Below, piece by piece: positions 13,743-20,664 of a stretch of 26,252 nucleotides of DNA. The number at the start of each line of letters is the position of its first letter. Position 1 is the first letter of the stretch. Under the pieces are notes generated by a model that saw only the letters and a list, made by a program, of their open reading frames with translations, searched no databases and was not told the DNA's origin. Position numbers and translations under genes: made by a program. Source of the DNA: a virus; the IMG/VR virus record IMGVR_UViG_3300008012_000154, positions 1 to 26,252 of that record; one strand, given 5' to 3'.

Positions 13743-13993
13743 TGGAATATTTTTTCATCCTCATATTTTGGGCCATAGCCATGTTGAGTTTTTAGTTTTA
13801 CGTTTACGGCTTTCAAGTTATACTTTTTTGTGCCCTTTCTCAACTTACCCAAAGCTCGACTTACCAACATTTCATTGTTAATAATGTCTTCAGATGACAT
13901 TCCTTTTACTATTACATCCTTGATTACATACCTGTAACCTTTTTTTGTTTCGAACGTCCAGTCAGACATCCAAATAGGTAACTTATTTTTCAT
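13739..13993 (-). CDS. Small basic hypothetical protein, 84 aa
   Basis: A basic, soluble protein with strand-like ends and a central helix (SSEDIINNEMLVSRALGKLR). No known domain. Its stop overlaps the metallophosphoesterase start (ATGA), so the two are likely coexpressed and may act together. A long + strand frame over it is a shadow. Confidence 0.6.
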   Translation of the reverse strand: MKNKLPIWMSDWTFETKKGYRYVIKDVIVKGMSSEDIINNEMLVSRALGKLRKGTKKYNLKAVNVKLKTQHGYGPKYEDEKIFQ

Positions 13994-13994
13994 T

Positions 13995-14603
13995 TTATTT
14001 GATTACTGTAATATCTAAAGCTCCACTTGATATTGAATTTACTATCGCATATATAAAATACGGCCTGCTTTCAGATCTTGTAAATCCTGCTAATAACCCT
14101 CCTGTCATTGCGCTTAGTGTTGTAGTGCCTTTTGCAGCTAGTTCTTTTTGATTTATAAGAAAAGCTGTGCTATCAGAATTATCTATGCTAGTATTAAATT
14201 CTGATGTTGTTCTATTTTTTTCTGGTATGTTATCTATATCAAGAGTAGTAATTCTAAGATCAAATGTAATAGCATCAGTTCTGCTTGTATTACAAAATAT
14301 TATATCAGACAGTTTATCATTTTTTTTACCATCAAAAATAACTTTTCTTGTAGCTACAGTATCAAAAGGGTAGTTACGTAATATAAATACACCGCCAGAC
14401 GATAGTTTTTGTTGCTGTATTCTACGTTGTACTCTACTTGTTTCGGTAATTTTAACAGGCGATGATGAGCTAGTTGGAGTTGTTGTGGTTGTAGTTGTTC
14501 CTGAGGTTCCGCCAAGATCAACAGCTTGTTTTACTTCTCTTTTCGGATCTCTTGGATCTTTAGAATATTTATCTTTAAAACCTTGTCTTCTTTCCTTACT
14601 CAT
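13995..14603 (-). CDS. Putative structural protein with Thr/Ser linker, 202 aa
   Basis: The N-terminal 30 residues are highly charged. A low-complexity Thr/Ser linker follows (about residues 32-50, including a run of six Thr), then a helix rich in Arg and Gln, and then a strand-rich C-terminal domain (about 70-202) with Asn/Asp/Thr-rich turns. A charged anchor plus linker plus beta domain is typical of phage minor structural or fibre-associated proteins, but the family is not recognised. It overlaps the upstream gene by 8 bases. Confidence 0.6.
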   Translation of the reverse strand: MSKERRQGFKDKYSKDPRDPKREVKQAVDLGGTSGTTTTTTTPTSSSSPVKITETSRVQRRIQQQKLSSGGVFILRNYPFDTVATRKVIFDGKKNDKLSDIIFCNTSRTDAITFDLRITTLDIDNIPEKNRTTSEFNTSIDNSDSTAFLINQKELAAKGTTTLSAMTGGLLAGFTRSESRPYFIYAIVNSISSGALDITVIK

Positions 14604-15066
14604 CGTAATCTTGGTAAGTAATTGTTACTTCCTCTCCGTTTTCTATGGCTTTTGCAATAGAAGGATAAATCCTTTTATACGCGTTAACACTCTTACCAAT
14701 GAATCCATCAGGTAATAGTTGGTTGTTTTCTTGTGAGTCACCCACGAGCAAGCACCCAGCAGTATGTTCGTCAGTATTTCCAGTATGAATAAGTATATAC
14801 TCAAAATTAGGAACATCGGTAACATGCAACATACCACGGTGTAAACCAGGATATTTTTTAGTATATCTTTCATGAAATCCCCCTTCTTTTCTTAGTTCTA
14901 TTTTATATGTGCCAGCAGGTACACGTGTTTCTCCACGAACTTTTAATGCCCTTGCCTCATCTTCTAGAGTATAACACAAAAATCTTTTGCCTATATCCCT
15001 ATGTTCAAAAAGCAGACCATGTGTAGAGTCTGCTTCTGAACTAAATCTCAATACTATGAGTTTCAT
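14596..15066 (-). CDS. DUF5675 protein, candidate peptidoglycan-active enzyme, 156 aa
   Basis: The pattern matches DUF5675: CYTLEDEAR near residues 31-39, VPAGTYKIELR at 49-59, and YILIHTGNTDEHTAGCLLVG at 90-109. The H94 ... H101 ... GC(104-105) arrangement recalls the His and catalytic Cys of L,D-transpeptidases (HxxxxHxxGC), a resemblance noted here by eye. No conventional muramidase or amidase is visible in this window, so this is the best local candidate for the lysis enzyme or a wall-modifying enzyme. There is no signal peptide, which would fit holin-dependent release. The family call is confident, the activity inferred. Confidence 0.75.
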   Translation of the reverse strand: MKLIVLRFSSEADSTHGLLFEHRDIGKRFLCYTLEDEARALKVRGETRVPAGTYKIELRKEGGFHERYTKKYPGLHRGMLHVTDVPNFEYILIHTGNTDEHTAGCLLVGDSQENNQLLPDGFIGKSVNAYKRIYPSIAKAIENGEEVTITYQDYDE

Positions 15067-15072
15067 ATGTTA

Positions 15073-15501
15073 TTAATCGTCTGATGCAATTCCTGTATCA
15101 GGACCATCACAAATTAAAAATTGTACTTTTTGTGCAGCCGTTGTAGCAGCAATATCTAAGTTAGCTGAATCATTACCTGCTCCATCTACATGTATTGGAG
15201 AAAACATACATTCACCTGGTTTAAGATCTGCAATTACATCACCATCTGGCTTTACAGCTACTGGATAATCTGTGTCTACATTTTTTATAAATGTAAAAAT
15301 CATATCCTTATTGTGACTTGCTAAGTTAATTGTAGTGTCGCTTGTTCCGTTTGTTAAAATTTCACCTGTAGAAATTAACGCTGAATCAACAGTCGTGCTT
15401 GCAGTTGAAAATGAAGGTGAAAAACTAAGTACAGAATTACCATCTGAATCTACTAATGATAATGTACCTGATACTGTTACTGATAATGCTTGTGTTGCCA
15501 T
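15073..15501 (-). CDS. Putative virion beta-protein, 142 aa (paralogue of next gene upstream)
   Basis: A Ser/Thr/Asp-rich, strand-rich protein without cysteine clusters or signal peptide, in the late block. Its segment MIFTFIKNVDTDYPVAV, then IADLKPGECMFSPIH, aligns with FIYVRNLDDTNFVKIYD, then IGILEPGQFLMTIIR, of the protein encoded at 15512-15901. The two are likely diverged duplicates. The composition and small beta architecture fit head-decoration or tail-associated proteins, but no specific role is shown. Confidence 0.65.
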   Translation of the reverse strand: MATQALSVTVSGTLSLVDSDGNSVLSFSPSFSTASTTVDSALISTGEILTNGTSDTTINLASHNKDMIFTFIKNVDTDYPVAVKPDGDVIADLKPGECMFSPIHVDGAGNDSANLDIAATTAAQKVQFLICDGPDTGIASDD

Positions 15502-15511
15502 GTTTTAATTA

Positions 15512-15901
15512 TTATGCGTTAGCGTCTATTTCTATTGCAGCATACTCAATTGTTACAGTAGCTGTATCTGCTTTTGCTATAGTTGTTCCTGTGCCTCTAA
15601 TAATAGTCATTAAAAACTGTCCTGGCTCTAAAATACCAATTAAATCAGCAGCACTTGATGCTCCATCATAAATCTTTACAAAGTTTGTATCGTCAAGGTT
15701 GCGCACATAAATAAATCTACCTGCCGTTGTTGCGGCCATAATTTCTTTATCACCATCATGATCTACATCTAGTCTACCTGTTGTAACTTGATCTACACCA
15801 GTTATATTTAAGGTTTTACCACCTGTTTGACTTTGCGAATAACCTGAAGCTGAATTAGCTGTCATGTTAAGTGAATAAGTCAAAGTATAATTTTTTGCCA
15901 T
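15512..15901 (-). CDS. Putative virion beta-protein, 129 aa
   Basis: A strand-rich protein with the central segment RFIYVRNLDDTNFVKIYDG and LEPGQFLMTIIRG, related to the neighbouring protein encoded at 15073-15501. Gly, Thr and Ala dominate the ends. It is the first gene after a promoter-like element at 15922-15929 on the - strand, so it may lead a subsidiary late transcript. A small structural protein is the most likely role. Confidence 0.65.
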   Translation of the reverse strand: MAKNYTLTYSLNMTANSASGYSQSQTGGKTLNITGVDQVTTGRLDVDHDGDKEIMAATTAGRFIYVRNLDDTNFVKIYDGASSAADLIGILEPGQFLMTIIRGTGTTIAKADTATVTIEYAAIEIDANA

Positions 15902-15921
15902 TTTATTCTATTATTAGATTA

Positions 15922-15929
15922 CAAAGATA
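15922..15929 (-). promoter_or_regulatory. Promoter -7 element TATCTTTG on the - strand
   Basis: Read on the - strand, this is TATCTTTG, an exact TAnnTTTG match, about 20 bases before the ATG of the gene at 15901. It is in one of the few real intergenic gaps of the late block (15902-15952), beside an A/T tract. No clear -33 element at normal spacing. Confidence 0.5.
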
Positions 15930-15952
15930 CATTTTTTTTTATTTAATAAAAA

Positions 15953-16192
15953 TCAATATGGTACATCATCTGGTTCTATATTTTCTAATGAACCATTACC
16001 ACCAGACGGACTTGTTGGATCAACACCATCAGTTGATGTAGCTTGTTGGTGAGTAGAACCAGCCATATATCCAGTTACACCATTTACTTCATGAGTATGA
16101 TAGCCAGTTAAACCATTGCTTACCCCATAAGCTAAAGCTTCTGCTAATGTGCTATATACAGGCACCCCATCTATTCTAGTTAATTCTGCCAT
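15953..16192 (-). CDS. Putative small structural protein (GLTGYHTHEV motif), 79 aa
   Basis: The segment GLTGYHTHEVNGVTGYMAG (about residues 27-45) matches a short motif I know from many marine tailed phages, where it lies in structural gene regions. Before it is a short domain beginning MAELTRIDGVPVYSTLAEAL. The C-terminal part is disordered and acidic. It starts by overlapping the upstream stop (TAATG). A virion component is likely. The metal-binding possibility of the HTH residues (here the amino acids His-Thr-His) is speculation. Confidence 0.65.
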   Translation of the reverse strand: MAELTRIDGVPVYSTLAEALAYGVSNGLTGYHTHEVNGVTGYMAGSTHQQATSTDGVDPTSPSGGNGSLENIEPDDVPY

Positions 16193-16428
16193 TATTTAAT
16201 TTTGTTTTTAAGTACTTCACACTTTTCATATTCTTCTGTTAGAATATAATATTCGATCATATCTTCTAAAAGAATATTCATTTTATTCTTATCTTTTAAT
16301 ACGTCAGGTGACATAGCACAATAAACGATCTCTTTGTTAAGATTAAATAAACTATCAAAGGTTAATTCACCATTTATAATGCTGTATGCATTATTCATTG
16401 CTTCTGATAAACATTGTTCACTATGCAT
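16192..16428 (-). CDS. Helical hypothetical protein, 78 aa
   Basis: An acidic, all-helical protein. The C-terminal half (LLEDMIEYYILTEEYEKCEVLKN) resembles a single helical-hairpin repeat, as in UvrB/UvrC-type motifs (EEYEKCxxLK), though much too short for a firm assignment. It is packed between a small basic protein (8-base overlap) and the GLTGYHTHEV protein (1-base overlap). Confidence 0.6.
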   Translation of the reverse strand: MHSEQCLSEAMNNAYSIINGELTFDSLFNLNKEIVYCAMSPDVLKDKNKMNILLEDMIEYYILTEEYEKCEVLKNKIK

Positions 16429-16735
16429 GTTGTTCGTTCAAACGAGACATTCTCGCTCCACAACAACACATGTTTTTGTCAGCAAGTTTACCTCTATAGT
16501 TACCACCATGTTTGTATCTACTTACCCTACCTTTTTCTCTTTTTTCTTTTGCCGCTCTTGCTTTATCACCTTTACTTAATTGACTCCAAGTTTTTGGTGT
16601 CTTTTTACTTATTTTTTTAGTAGGACGAAATGTATTTTCACCTTTACTATAGTCTTTATTACCACGAGGAGTACGCCAGTCTTCTTTAAACCAACGCTTT
16701 AATCTTAATCCAGCTGCTGTTTTACGTACTGCCAT
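16421..16735 (-). CDS. Basic phage protein with RWFKEDWRTPRG motif, 104 aa (DUF5872-like)
   Basis: A very basic protein. The segment LKRWFKEDWRTPRG, then ENTFRPTKKISKKTPKTWSQ, belongs to a small-basic-protein group that I recognise from aquatic phages (DUF5872-like). The C-terminus carries a CCCGARMS cluster. It is the last of four consecutive small basic genes. Their charge and position in the late block suggest packaged proteins that condense DNA or coat the interior, an inference not tested here. A zinc- or disulfide-bound tail is possible. Confidence 0.65.
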   Translation of the reverse strand: MAVRKTAAGLRLKRWFKEDWRTPRGNKDYSKGENTFRPTKKISKKTPKTWSQLSKGDKARAAKEKREKGRVSRYKHGGNYRGKLADKNMCCCGARMSRLNEQHA

Positions 16736-16917
16736 TAATCAAGTTGTCTTAACATTCCACCGCTTTTGTATTTCATACCTTTAGCAGCTTTCTTTTTACT
16801 ATTTCCCCAATTAGCAGCTCCAACCTTACGACATTTAGCCATCGCACCACTTCTATATGCAGATGTTTTAGGACCATATCTTGATACTACTTTATTATAA
16901 CATGCATCTTTTGCCAT
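16735..16917 (-). CDS. Basic phage protein of the SAYxSGAxxKCRKVGAxNWG family, 60 aa
   Basis: The core CYNKVVSRYGPKTSAYRSGA, then MAKCRKVGAANWG, matches a short conserved sequence found in many aquatic phages and, as I recall, in some giant viruses. Its function is unknown to me. Two conserved Cys (C6, C29) and many Lys/Arg are visible. The last 18 residues (ending KGMKYKSGGMLRQLD) are nearly the same as the tail of the next gene upstream (16919-17095), although the bodies differ. Stop and start overlap with the adjacent gene (TAATG). Confidence 0.7.
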   Translation of the reverse strand: MAKDACYNKVVSRYGPKTSAYRSGAMAKCRKVGAANWGNSKKKAAKGMKYKSGGMLRQLD

Positions 16918-16918
16918 A

Positions 16919-17095
16919 TTAGCTTAATTGTCGAAGAGAGCCTCCTAATTTATATTTCATACCTTTACTCGCCTTTTTAGGTTTGCTATGAGTATATCCT
17001 TTCTTTTTCATATCTAAATGATCTTGCATAGTATTAGCCATAAAACCTTCACCGCTTTTACTATACATCATATGTTTTTTAAATTTCTTTGCCAT
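16919..17095 (-). CDS. Basic 58-aa protein sharing its C-terminal tail with its neighbour
   Basis: Read from ATG (17093-17095) to TAA (16919-16921) on the - strand. The body (MAKKFKKHMMYSKSGEGF ... HLDMKKKGYTH) is Lys- and Met-rich and not recognised. The tail KGMKYKLGGSLRQLS matches the tail of the 60-aa protein downstream with only a few changes. The gene fits exactly between its neighbours, with a one-base gap on each side. It is probably a virion-associated small basic protein like the others in this group. Confidence 0.65.
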   Translation of the reverse strand: MAKKFKKHMMYSKSGEGFMANTMQDHLDMKKKGYTHSKPKKASKGMKYKLGGSLRQLS

Positions 17096-17096
17096 A

Positions 17097-17408
17097 TTAA
17101 CTTAATTGATCGTACCTACAACCAGCATTACAGTTCCATTTACGAAGAGATTTATTAATTCTTGAGTTAGGATCTCTTGCTGTTTTAGCAGAAGTTAATC
17201 TTTTTTTCATACCGCTCATACGAGCACAAAAAGATTTTCTACGCTTTGCTGCTTTAGATCCTTTTTTAAGTTTAGAAGGCTTAGTAGTTACTGCTGTCTT
17301 AAGTTTACTTCCAGGATTAGCTTTTCTATAAGAGGCTACGCCTTTTTTATTAAGACCACCAGATGGATTTTTACCAGCCTTTCTTTGCCATGCTGCTGTT
17401 CTAGCCAT
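17097..17408 (-). CDS. DUF6321-like small basic protein, 103 aa
   Basis: The sequence AWQRKAGKNPSGGLNKKGVA, then SKLKTAVTTKPSKLKKGSKA and RRKSFCARMSGMKK, followed by LRKWNC, is the pattern of DUF6321, a widely distributed aquatic-virus family of unknown function. It is extremely basic, with cysteines at FCARMS and near the C-terminus (WNCNAGC). The frame is open further upstream inside the holin gene. The ATG at 17408 is chosen because it overlaps the previous stop by 8 bases and begins MARTAAWQRK. It ends in QLS, echoing the RQLS tail of the following protein. Confidence 0.75.
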   Translation of the reverse strand: MARTAAWQRKAGKNPSGGLNKKGVASYRKANPGSKLKTAVTTKPSKLKKGSKAAKRRKSFCARMSGMKKRLTSAKTARDPNSRINKSLRKWNCNAGCRYDQLS

Positions 17409-17823
17409 TACTATTATCGTTATTCTTTTTGCTGCTCCCTCCAAAAAAGAAATCTACAATAGTATTTACTTTAGCACTCATTGCTCCAAATATTGTAGAT
17501 ATAAAACTAATTTCAAACTCTCCTAAATTTATATCTCCCAATACAAAATGATTAAACATAACAAAACTAATCCCAAAGTATGCAACGGTAAACAATGTTG
17601 CTAATACCTTTTGAATAATTGCATCATCTTTATACATATCTCTTGCAGACTTACGATCTTCTACTTCTTTAGCAAAAGCTTCTTTTTCTGCATCCAACAA
17701 CACTTTGCGTAGCTGTAGTTTAGCTTCATCTCTTTCCTTATCAGTTGTTATAACTTTATCTAAGATACCCTCAGCGTTATCTACAACCTTTCCTAATATG
17801 CCTCCTAAAAGATTATTAATCAT
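17401..17823 (-). CDS. Holin-like membrane protein, 140 aa
   Basis: The N-terminal 65 residues form a charged helix rich in Lys, Glu and Asp. Hydrophobic segments follow at about 68-90 (IIQKVLATLFTVAYFGISFV) and 101-125, and the tail (GGSSKKNNDNSNG) is polar. This matches the layout of the 3TM holin family of phages and gene transfer agents (GTA-type holin), in which the conserved part is SARDMYKDDAIIQKVLAT. It would form lesions in the inner membrane at lysis and release the wall enzyme. It overlaps the downstream end of the T9SS-sorted protein gene by 8 bases. Confidence 0.75.
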   Translation of the reverse strand: MINNLLGGILGKVVDNAEGILDKVITTDKERDEAKLQLRKVLLDAEKEAFAKEVEDRKSARDMYKDDAIIQKVLATLFTVAYFGISFVMFNHFVLGDINLGEFEISFISTIFGAMSAKVNTIVDFFFGGSSKKNNDNSNG

Positions 17824-20068
17824 TTACTATTACTTTTATTGATATATATAATTGATCATGTTTTACAATTGCATTGTAAATGCCAGGACCGATTTGTAAA
17901 GATACGAAATTTACAGATTTATGTTCAGATATTTTTTTACCTAACATATTATAGAATGTTACGTCTACATTTTTTGTAAAGTATATATTTCCTTTTGTTG
18001 GATTTGGATAAACGCTTAATACAGATGATCTTATATTCTGAACATCTGTTGGTCCACTCCATCCATCAAGACAATATTGATATAAATTATCACATGTTGC
18101 GTCCCAAGTATTATCACAGCAATATTGATCAATATCAATCACCCATTCAAAACACTCATTAGGAATATAATATATATCACCAACGTTGCAGCCAGCAGAA
18201 AAATAACACGTACTGTCTTCCACGTTAGCTGACGAATTGTAATTAACAGCGGACGGATCAGTACACCCAGGCAAAGGATAAATACAGCTACCATTATTAG
18301 TATTCGCATTATCATCATAGTTAATTGCAGTACTGTCTGTGCATCCATAATAGTAAGGTATACAATTTCCATTATCTGTATTGCACGTATCGCAATAATT
18401 CCACATTGTAGGATCTATGCATCCAAATACTACAGGAATGCAACTGCCATCATCTGTGTTTGCTAATACATTAAAGTTGAAGGCTGCACCATCGGTACAA
18501 CCCCAAACAACGGGTATGCATGAACCATCGTCTGTATTCGCTAATATACTATAGTTAAAGGCTGTACTGTCAGTACAACCCAATACAACATCTATACATG
18601 AGCCATCATCAGCATTTGCTAATTGGCTATAATTTATTGCATCCTGATCTGTACAGCCATAAACAAAAGGAGTACAAGATCCATTGTCTGTGTTAGCTAA
18701 TGGATTATAGTTAAACATGGTGTCGTCAGTACACCCGTACACAAACGGTATACAGCTACCATTATCTGTATTAGCATTTATGTTGTAGTTGAACATACTT
18801 GCGTCTGTACAGCCATATATATAAGGTATGCAGGTGTCTGATGCTGTAGCTAATGGATCATAATTAAACATTATTGGATCCATACATCCATATACGTAAG
18901 GTATACAAGATCCTGATAGCTCTACATTTGCTAAGGGATCATAATTATATGCTGTGCTATCCATACAACCTAATACTACCAGAGTAGCACACGATCCATT
19001 ATCATAATCGTAAGAAGCATCATATTCTAGATATATGGGATTGGTACATCCTGGATTATAATAACAGCTCCCATCGTCTGTATTTACTGTATCGTTATAG
19101 TTTACAGCTAAACTATCTATACAGCCATAAGTTTTTTCTACGCATGTATTTCCACAATATGGTTGCCCTATAACAGGAAAGAATGGTGGTATAGGATTTA
19201 CAAATCCACCTTCTATATCTATTGCATAGTAATCTTCAGAATACAAACTATAACCACATTGTACTGCTGTAAAATCTGATTGCTGCGTTATTTCAAACAC
19301 CGCCCTTACAGGATAGCCTGCTGCTAGATTTATAAAGAATGTTGTATCAAAACCATCTACCAATGTGTATGTACCAATGTCTTGATAATTAAACGGTGGT
19401 ATCATGCTAGTTGCTTGCGACAGTTTGAGTGTAGAGCCAGCCCAACCGTTTCCAGCTAGGTCAGTTAGTTCAAGCTCATGCAGACAGCTATCTATAGCTA
19501 TATCTGTATTAGCTGAATCTATATAATTATATGCTAATGAGTCTGTACATCCATATACTTTTGGTGTAAAACACATCCCCGTGTCTACTGTAGCAGCTAA
19601 GTCAAACTCTACAAAGCTGCTATCCATACAACCAAATACTGGTGGAGGTGGAGGACAGCCAGACGTATATATTACATCCCATATTTGATTACCAAAATCA
19701 GCTGTATCTAATTGCCATATAGTATCACCACATTGTTCTATGTATACAGAACCATCATTACCACCCCATAAACTACCTGCCACACCATCTCCATACGTAT
19801 CATTTAGCACAAAGTAAAAGCTATCTACAGGTAAACATATACTTGCATATTGCGGTTCATAATCCACTATATTACTGTACGGACCACCTTCTAACAAAGT
19901 ATCTCCAAAGAAAGTCATTATATACCAAGATGTTTCTTCAGGATATTGATCAGGATTAACTGTAACGTTTAAACTCCATGTATTAGGAGGGCATTGTCCG
20001 AATGCAGTACCTATAAAAAATACTACAATCATAATTAAAGCGTATAAAAACCTTGTAAACTTGTTCAT
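17816..20068 (-). CDS. Exported repeat protein with T9SS C-terminal sorting domain, 750 aa
   Basis: Residues 1-25 are a signal peptide ending AFGQ. Residues 26-140 form a module with NDTYGDGVAGSLWGG, like the DSYGDGI modules of flavobacterial secreted proteins; a related module is at about 197-300. Fourteen Cys-paired repeats (GCTDxxAxNYNxxANTDxGSC) occur at about 146, 172, 314 and 340, then ten in a row at 366-622 with a period of about 26 residues. A CC...WD..C module (about 633-670) follows. Residues 684-750 (VYPNPTKGNIYF ... ) match the type A T9SS sorting domain (TIGR04183/Por secretion tail). It is predicted to cross the inner membrane by Sec and reach the host surface by T9SS. It lies between holin and thioredoxin-fold genes. 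Role unknown: adhesion, receptor masking or superinfection exclusion are possibilities. Confidence 0.85.
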   Translation of the reverse strand: MNKFTRFLYALIMIVVFFIGTAFGQCPPNTWSLNVTVNPDQYPEETSWYIMTFFGDTLLEGGPYSNIVDYEPQYASICLPVDSFYFVLNDTYGDGVAGSLWGGNDGSVYIEQCGDTIWQLDTADFGNQIWDVIYTSGCPPPPPVFGCMDSSFVEFDLAATVDTGMCFTPKVYGCTDSLAYNYIDSANTDIAIDSCLHELELTDLAGNGWAGSTLKLSQATSMIPPFNYQDIGTYTLVDGFDTTFFINLAAGYPVRAVFEITQQSDFTAVQCGYSLYSEDYYAIDIEGGFVNPIPPFFPVIGQPYCGNTCVEKTYGCIDSLAVNYNDTVNTDDGSCYYNPGCTNPIYLEYDASYDYDNGSCATLVVLGCMDSTAYNYDPLANVELSGSCIPYVYGCMDPIMFNYDPLATASDTCIPYIYGCTDASMFNYNINANTDNGSCIPFVYGCTDDTMFNYNPLANTDNGSCTPFVYGCTDQDAINYSQLANADDGSCIDVVLGCTDSTAFNYSILANTDDGSCIPVVWGCTDGAAFNFNVLANTDDGSCIPVVFGCIDPTMWNYCDTCNTDNGNCIPYYYGCTDSTAINYDDNANTNNGSCIYPLPGCTDPSAVNYNSSANVEDSTCYFSAGCNVGDIYYIPNECFEWVIDIDQYCCDNTWDATCDNLYQYCLDGWSGPTDVQNIRSSVLSVYPNPTKGNIYFTKNVDVTFYNMLGKKISEHKSVNFVSLQIGPGIYNAIVKHDQLYISIKVIVND
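18203..18973 (-). repeat. Ten tandem about 78-bp coding repeats (GCTD...GSC units)
   Basis: Within the T9SS-sorted protein, ten consecutive units encode YGCTDxxxxNYNxxANTDxGSC plus a 4-residue linker such as IPFV. The nucleotide copies differ at many third positions and in some residues, so the array is old or under selection rather than freshly duplicated. Four further diverged units lie outside the array toward the N-terminus (to about 19633). Each unit has two Cys, likely a disulfide, and several Asp/Asn that could bind calcium. Confidence 0.8.
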
Positions 20069-20391
20069 TAAAATTTGCTTATTATGAGTTCGTCAATGTA
20101 ATTTTGTATTTCTTTTTTTGTTGCAACCATAGAAAAACTAATGTCAGCTTGAAATCTTTTAACTTCTTCGCCATCATCAAATATTATTATAGTTGGCACT
20201 ACAGCTATTTTGTATTTAGTTTGATTATCATTTTGCTCTATCAAAAGTGCTTGTCTATCACATTCTTTTAATTTTGAGAACCAAACTACATCATTGTTTT
20301 TATTCCAATCTGCATTAAAGTGCACAGCTTTTATTTGAGCTATACACGAAGATGAAATAAAAATTATAATGAAGGTTATTAAAGCTTTCAT
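20068..20391 (-). CDS. Exported thioredoxin-fold protein lacking CxxC, 107 aa
   Basis: The N-terminus is a signal peptide (KALITFIIIFISSSCIAQ), with cleavage likely after CIA; the SSSC could alternatively be a lipobox. The mature part follows thioredoxin: AVHFNADWNKNND at the active-site position, and VVPTIIIFDDGEEVKRFQA with the conserved cis-Pro and following strands. The WCGPC motif is replaced by WNKNN, so it cannot do thiol-disulfide exchange there. Only one Cys (KECD) remains in the mature protein. It starts at the stop of the coiled-coil gene (TAATG). A chaperone, adaptor or binding role in the periplasm is likely. Confidence 0.75.
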   Translation of the reverse strand: MKALITFIIIFISSSCIAQIKAVHFNADWNKNNDVVWFSKLKECDRQALLIEQNDNQTKYKIAVVPTIIIFDDGEEVKRFQADISFSMVATKKEIQNYIDELIISKF

Positions 20392-20663
20392 TATTTTAAT
20401 GCATCAATTTTGTCTTCCATTCTGATCATACGCTCTTCCAATTTCTCTACGTTTCTTTCCGTATTCTTAATTGATTGGCGTATATTAACATCTTTCATAT
20501 CAAATTCCATTTTTGATATTTCAGGTTTTGGAAGCTCTTTAGCTTCAGATATGTCAGCTTGTAATGTAAACCACATACCGACAAGCGTGAAAATTAAAGC
20601 AGCAATACCACCAAGTGTTTTGATGCTTACATTAAAGCTTGTATCTTCATTCAATTGTTTCAT
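20391..20663 (-). CDS. Membrane-anchored coiled-coil protein, 90 aa
   Basis: From ATG at 20661-20663: a short polar N-terminus, one transmembrane segment (about residues 17-35, GGIAALIFTLVGMWFTLQAD), a Pro-containing hinge, and a charged coiled coil (about 50-90, SIKNTERNVEKLEERMIRME). This is the architecture of an inner-membrane spanin or of a tail/lysis accessory protein. No lipoprotein partner (o-spanin) is evident beside it. A TTG at 20711 would add 16 residues, but a separate 28-aa gene occupies that region in another frame. Role inferred from topology and place in the cassette. Confidence 0.6.
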   Translation of the reverse strand: MKQLNEDTSFNVSIKTLGGIAALIFTLVGMWFTLQADISEAKELPKPEISKMEFDMKDVNIRQSIKNTERNVEKLEERMIRMEDKIDALK

Positions 20664-20664
20664 T

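Noticed and set aside
13995-14603. Thr-rich linker considered as a sign of a frameshift or sequencing error
   Set aside because: The frame remains open with coherent structure on both sides. Low-complexity Thr/Ser linkers are common in phage structural proteins.
15930-15952. A/T homopolymer tract considered as a terminator for the - strand genes
   Set aside because: There is no stem-loop before the tract. It is more simply the AT-rich upstream region of the promoter element at 15922-15929.
18139-18372. Hydrophobic 77-codon frame in another - strand frame
   Set aside because: It is inside the repeat protein gene. The hydrophobic look comes from the frame shift of Asp/Asn/Tyr codons in the repeats.
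18203-18973. Regular spacing of about 78 bp suggesting a CRISPR array
   Set aside because: The periodicity is explained by tandem protein repeats in an open - strand gene. There are no identical direct repeats with unique spacers and no cas genes.
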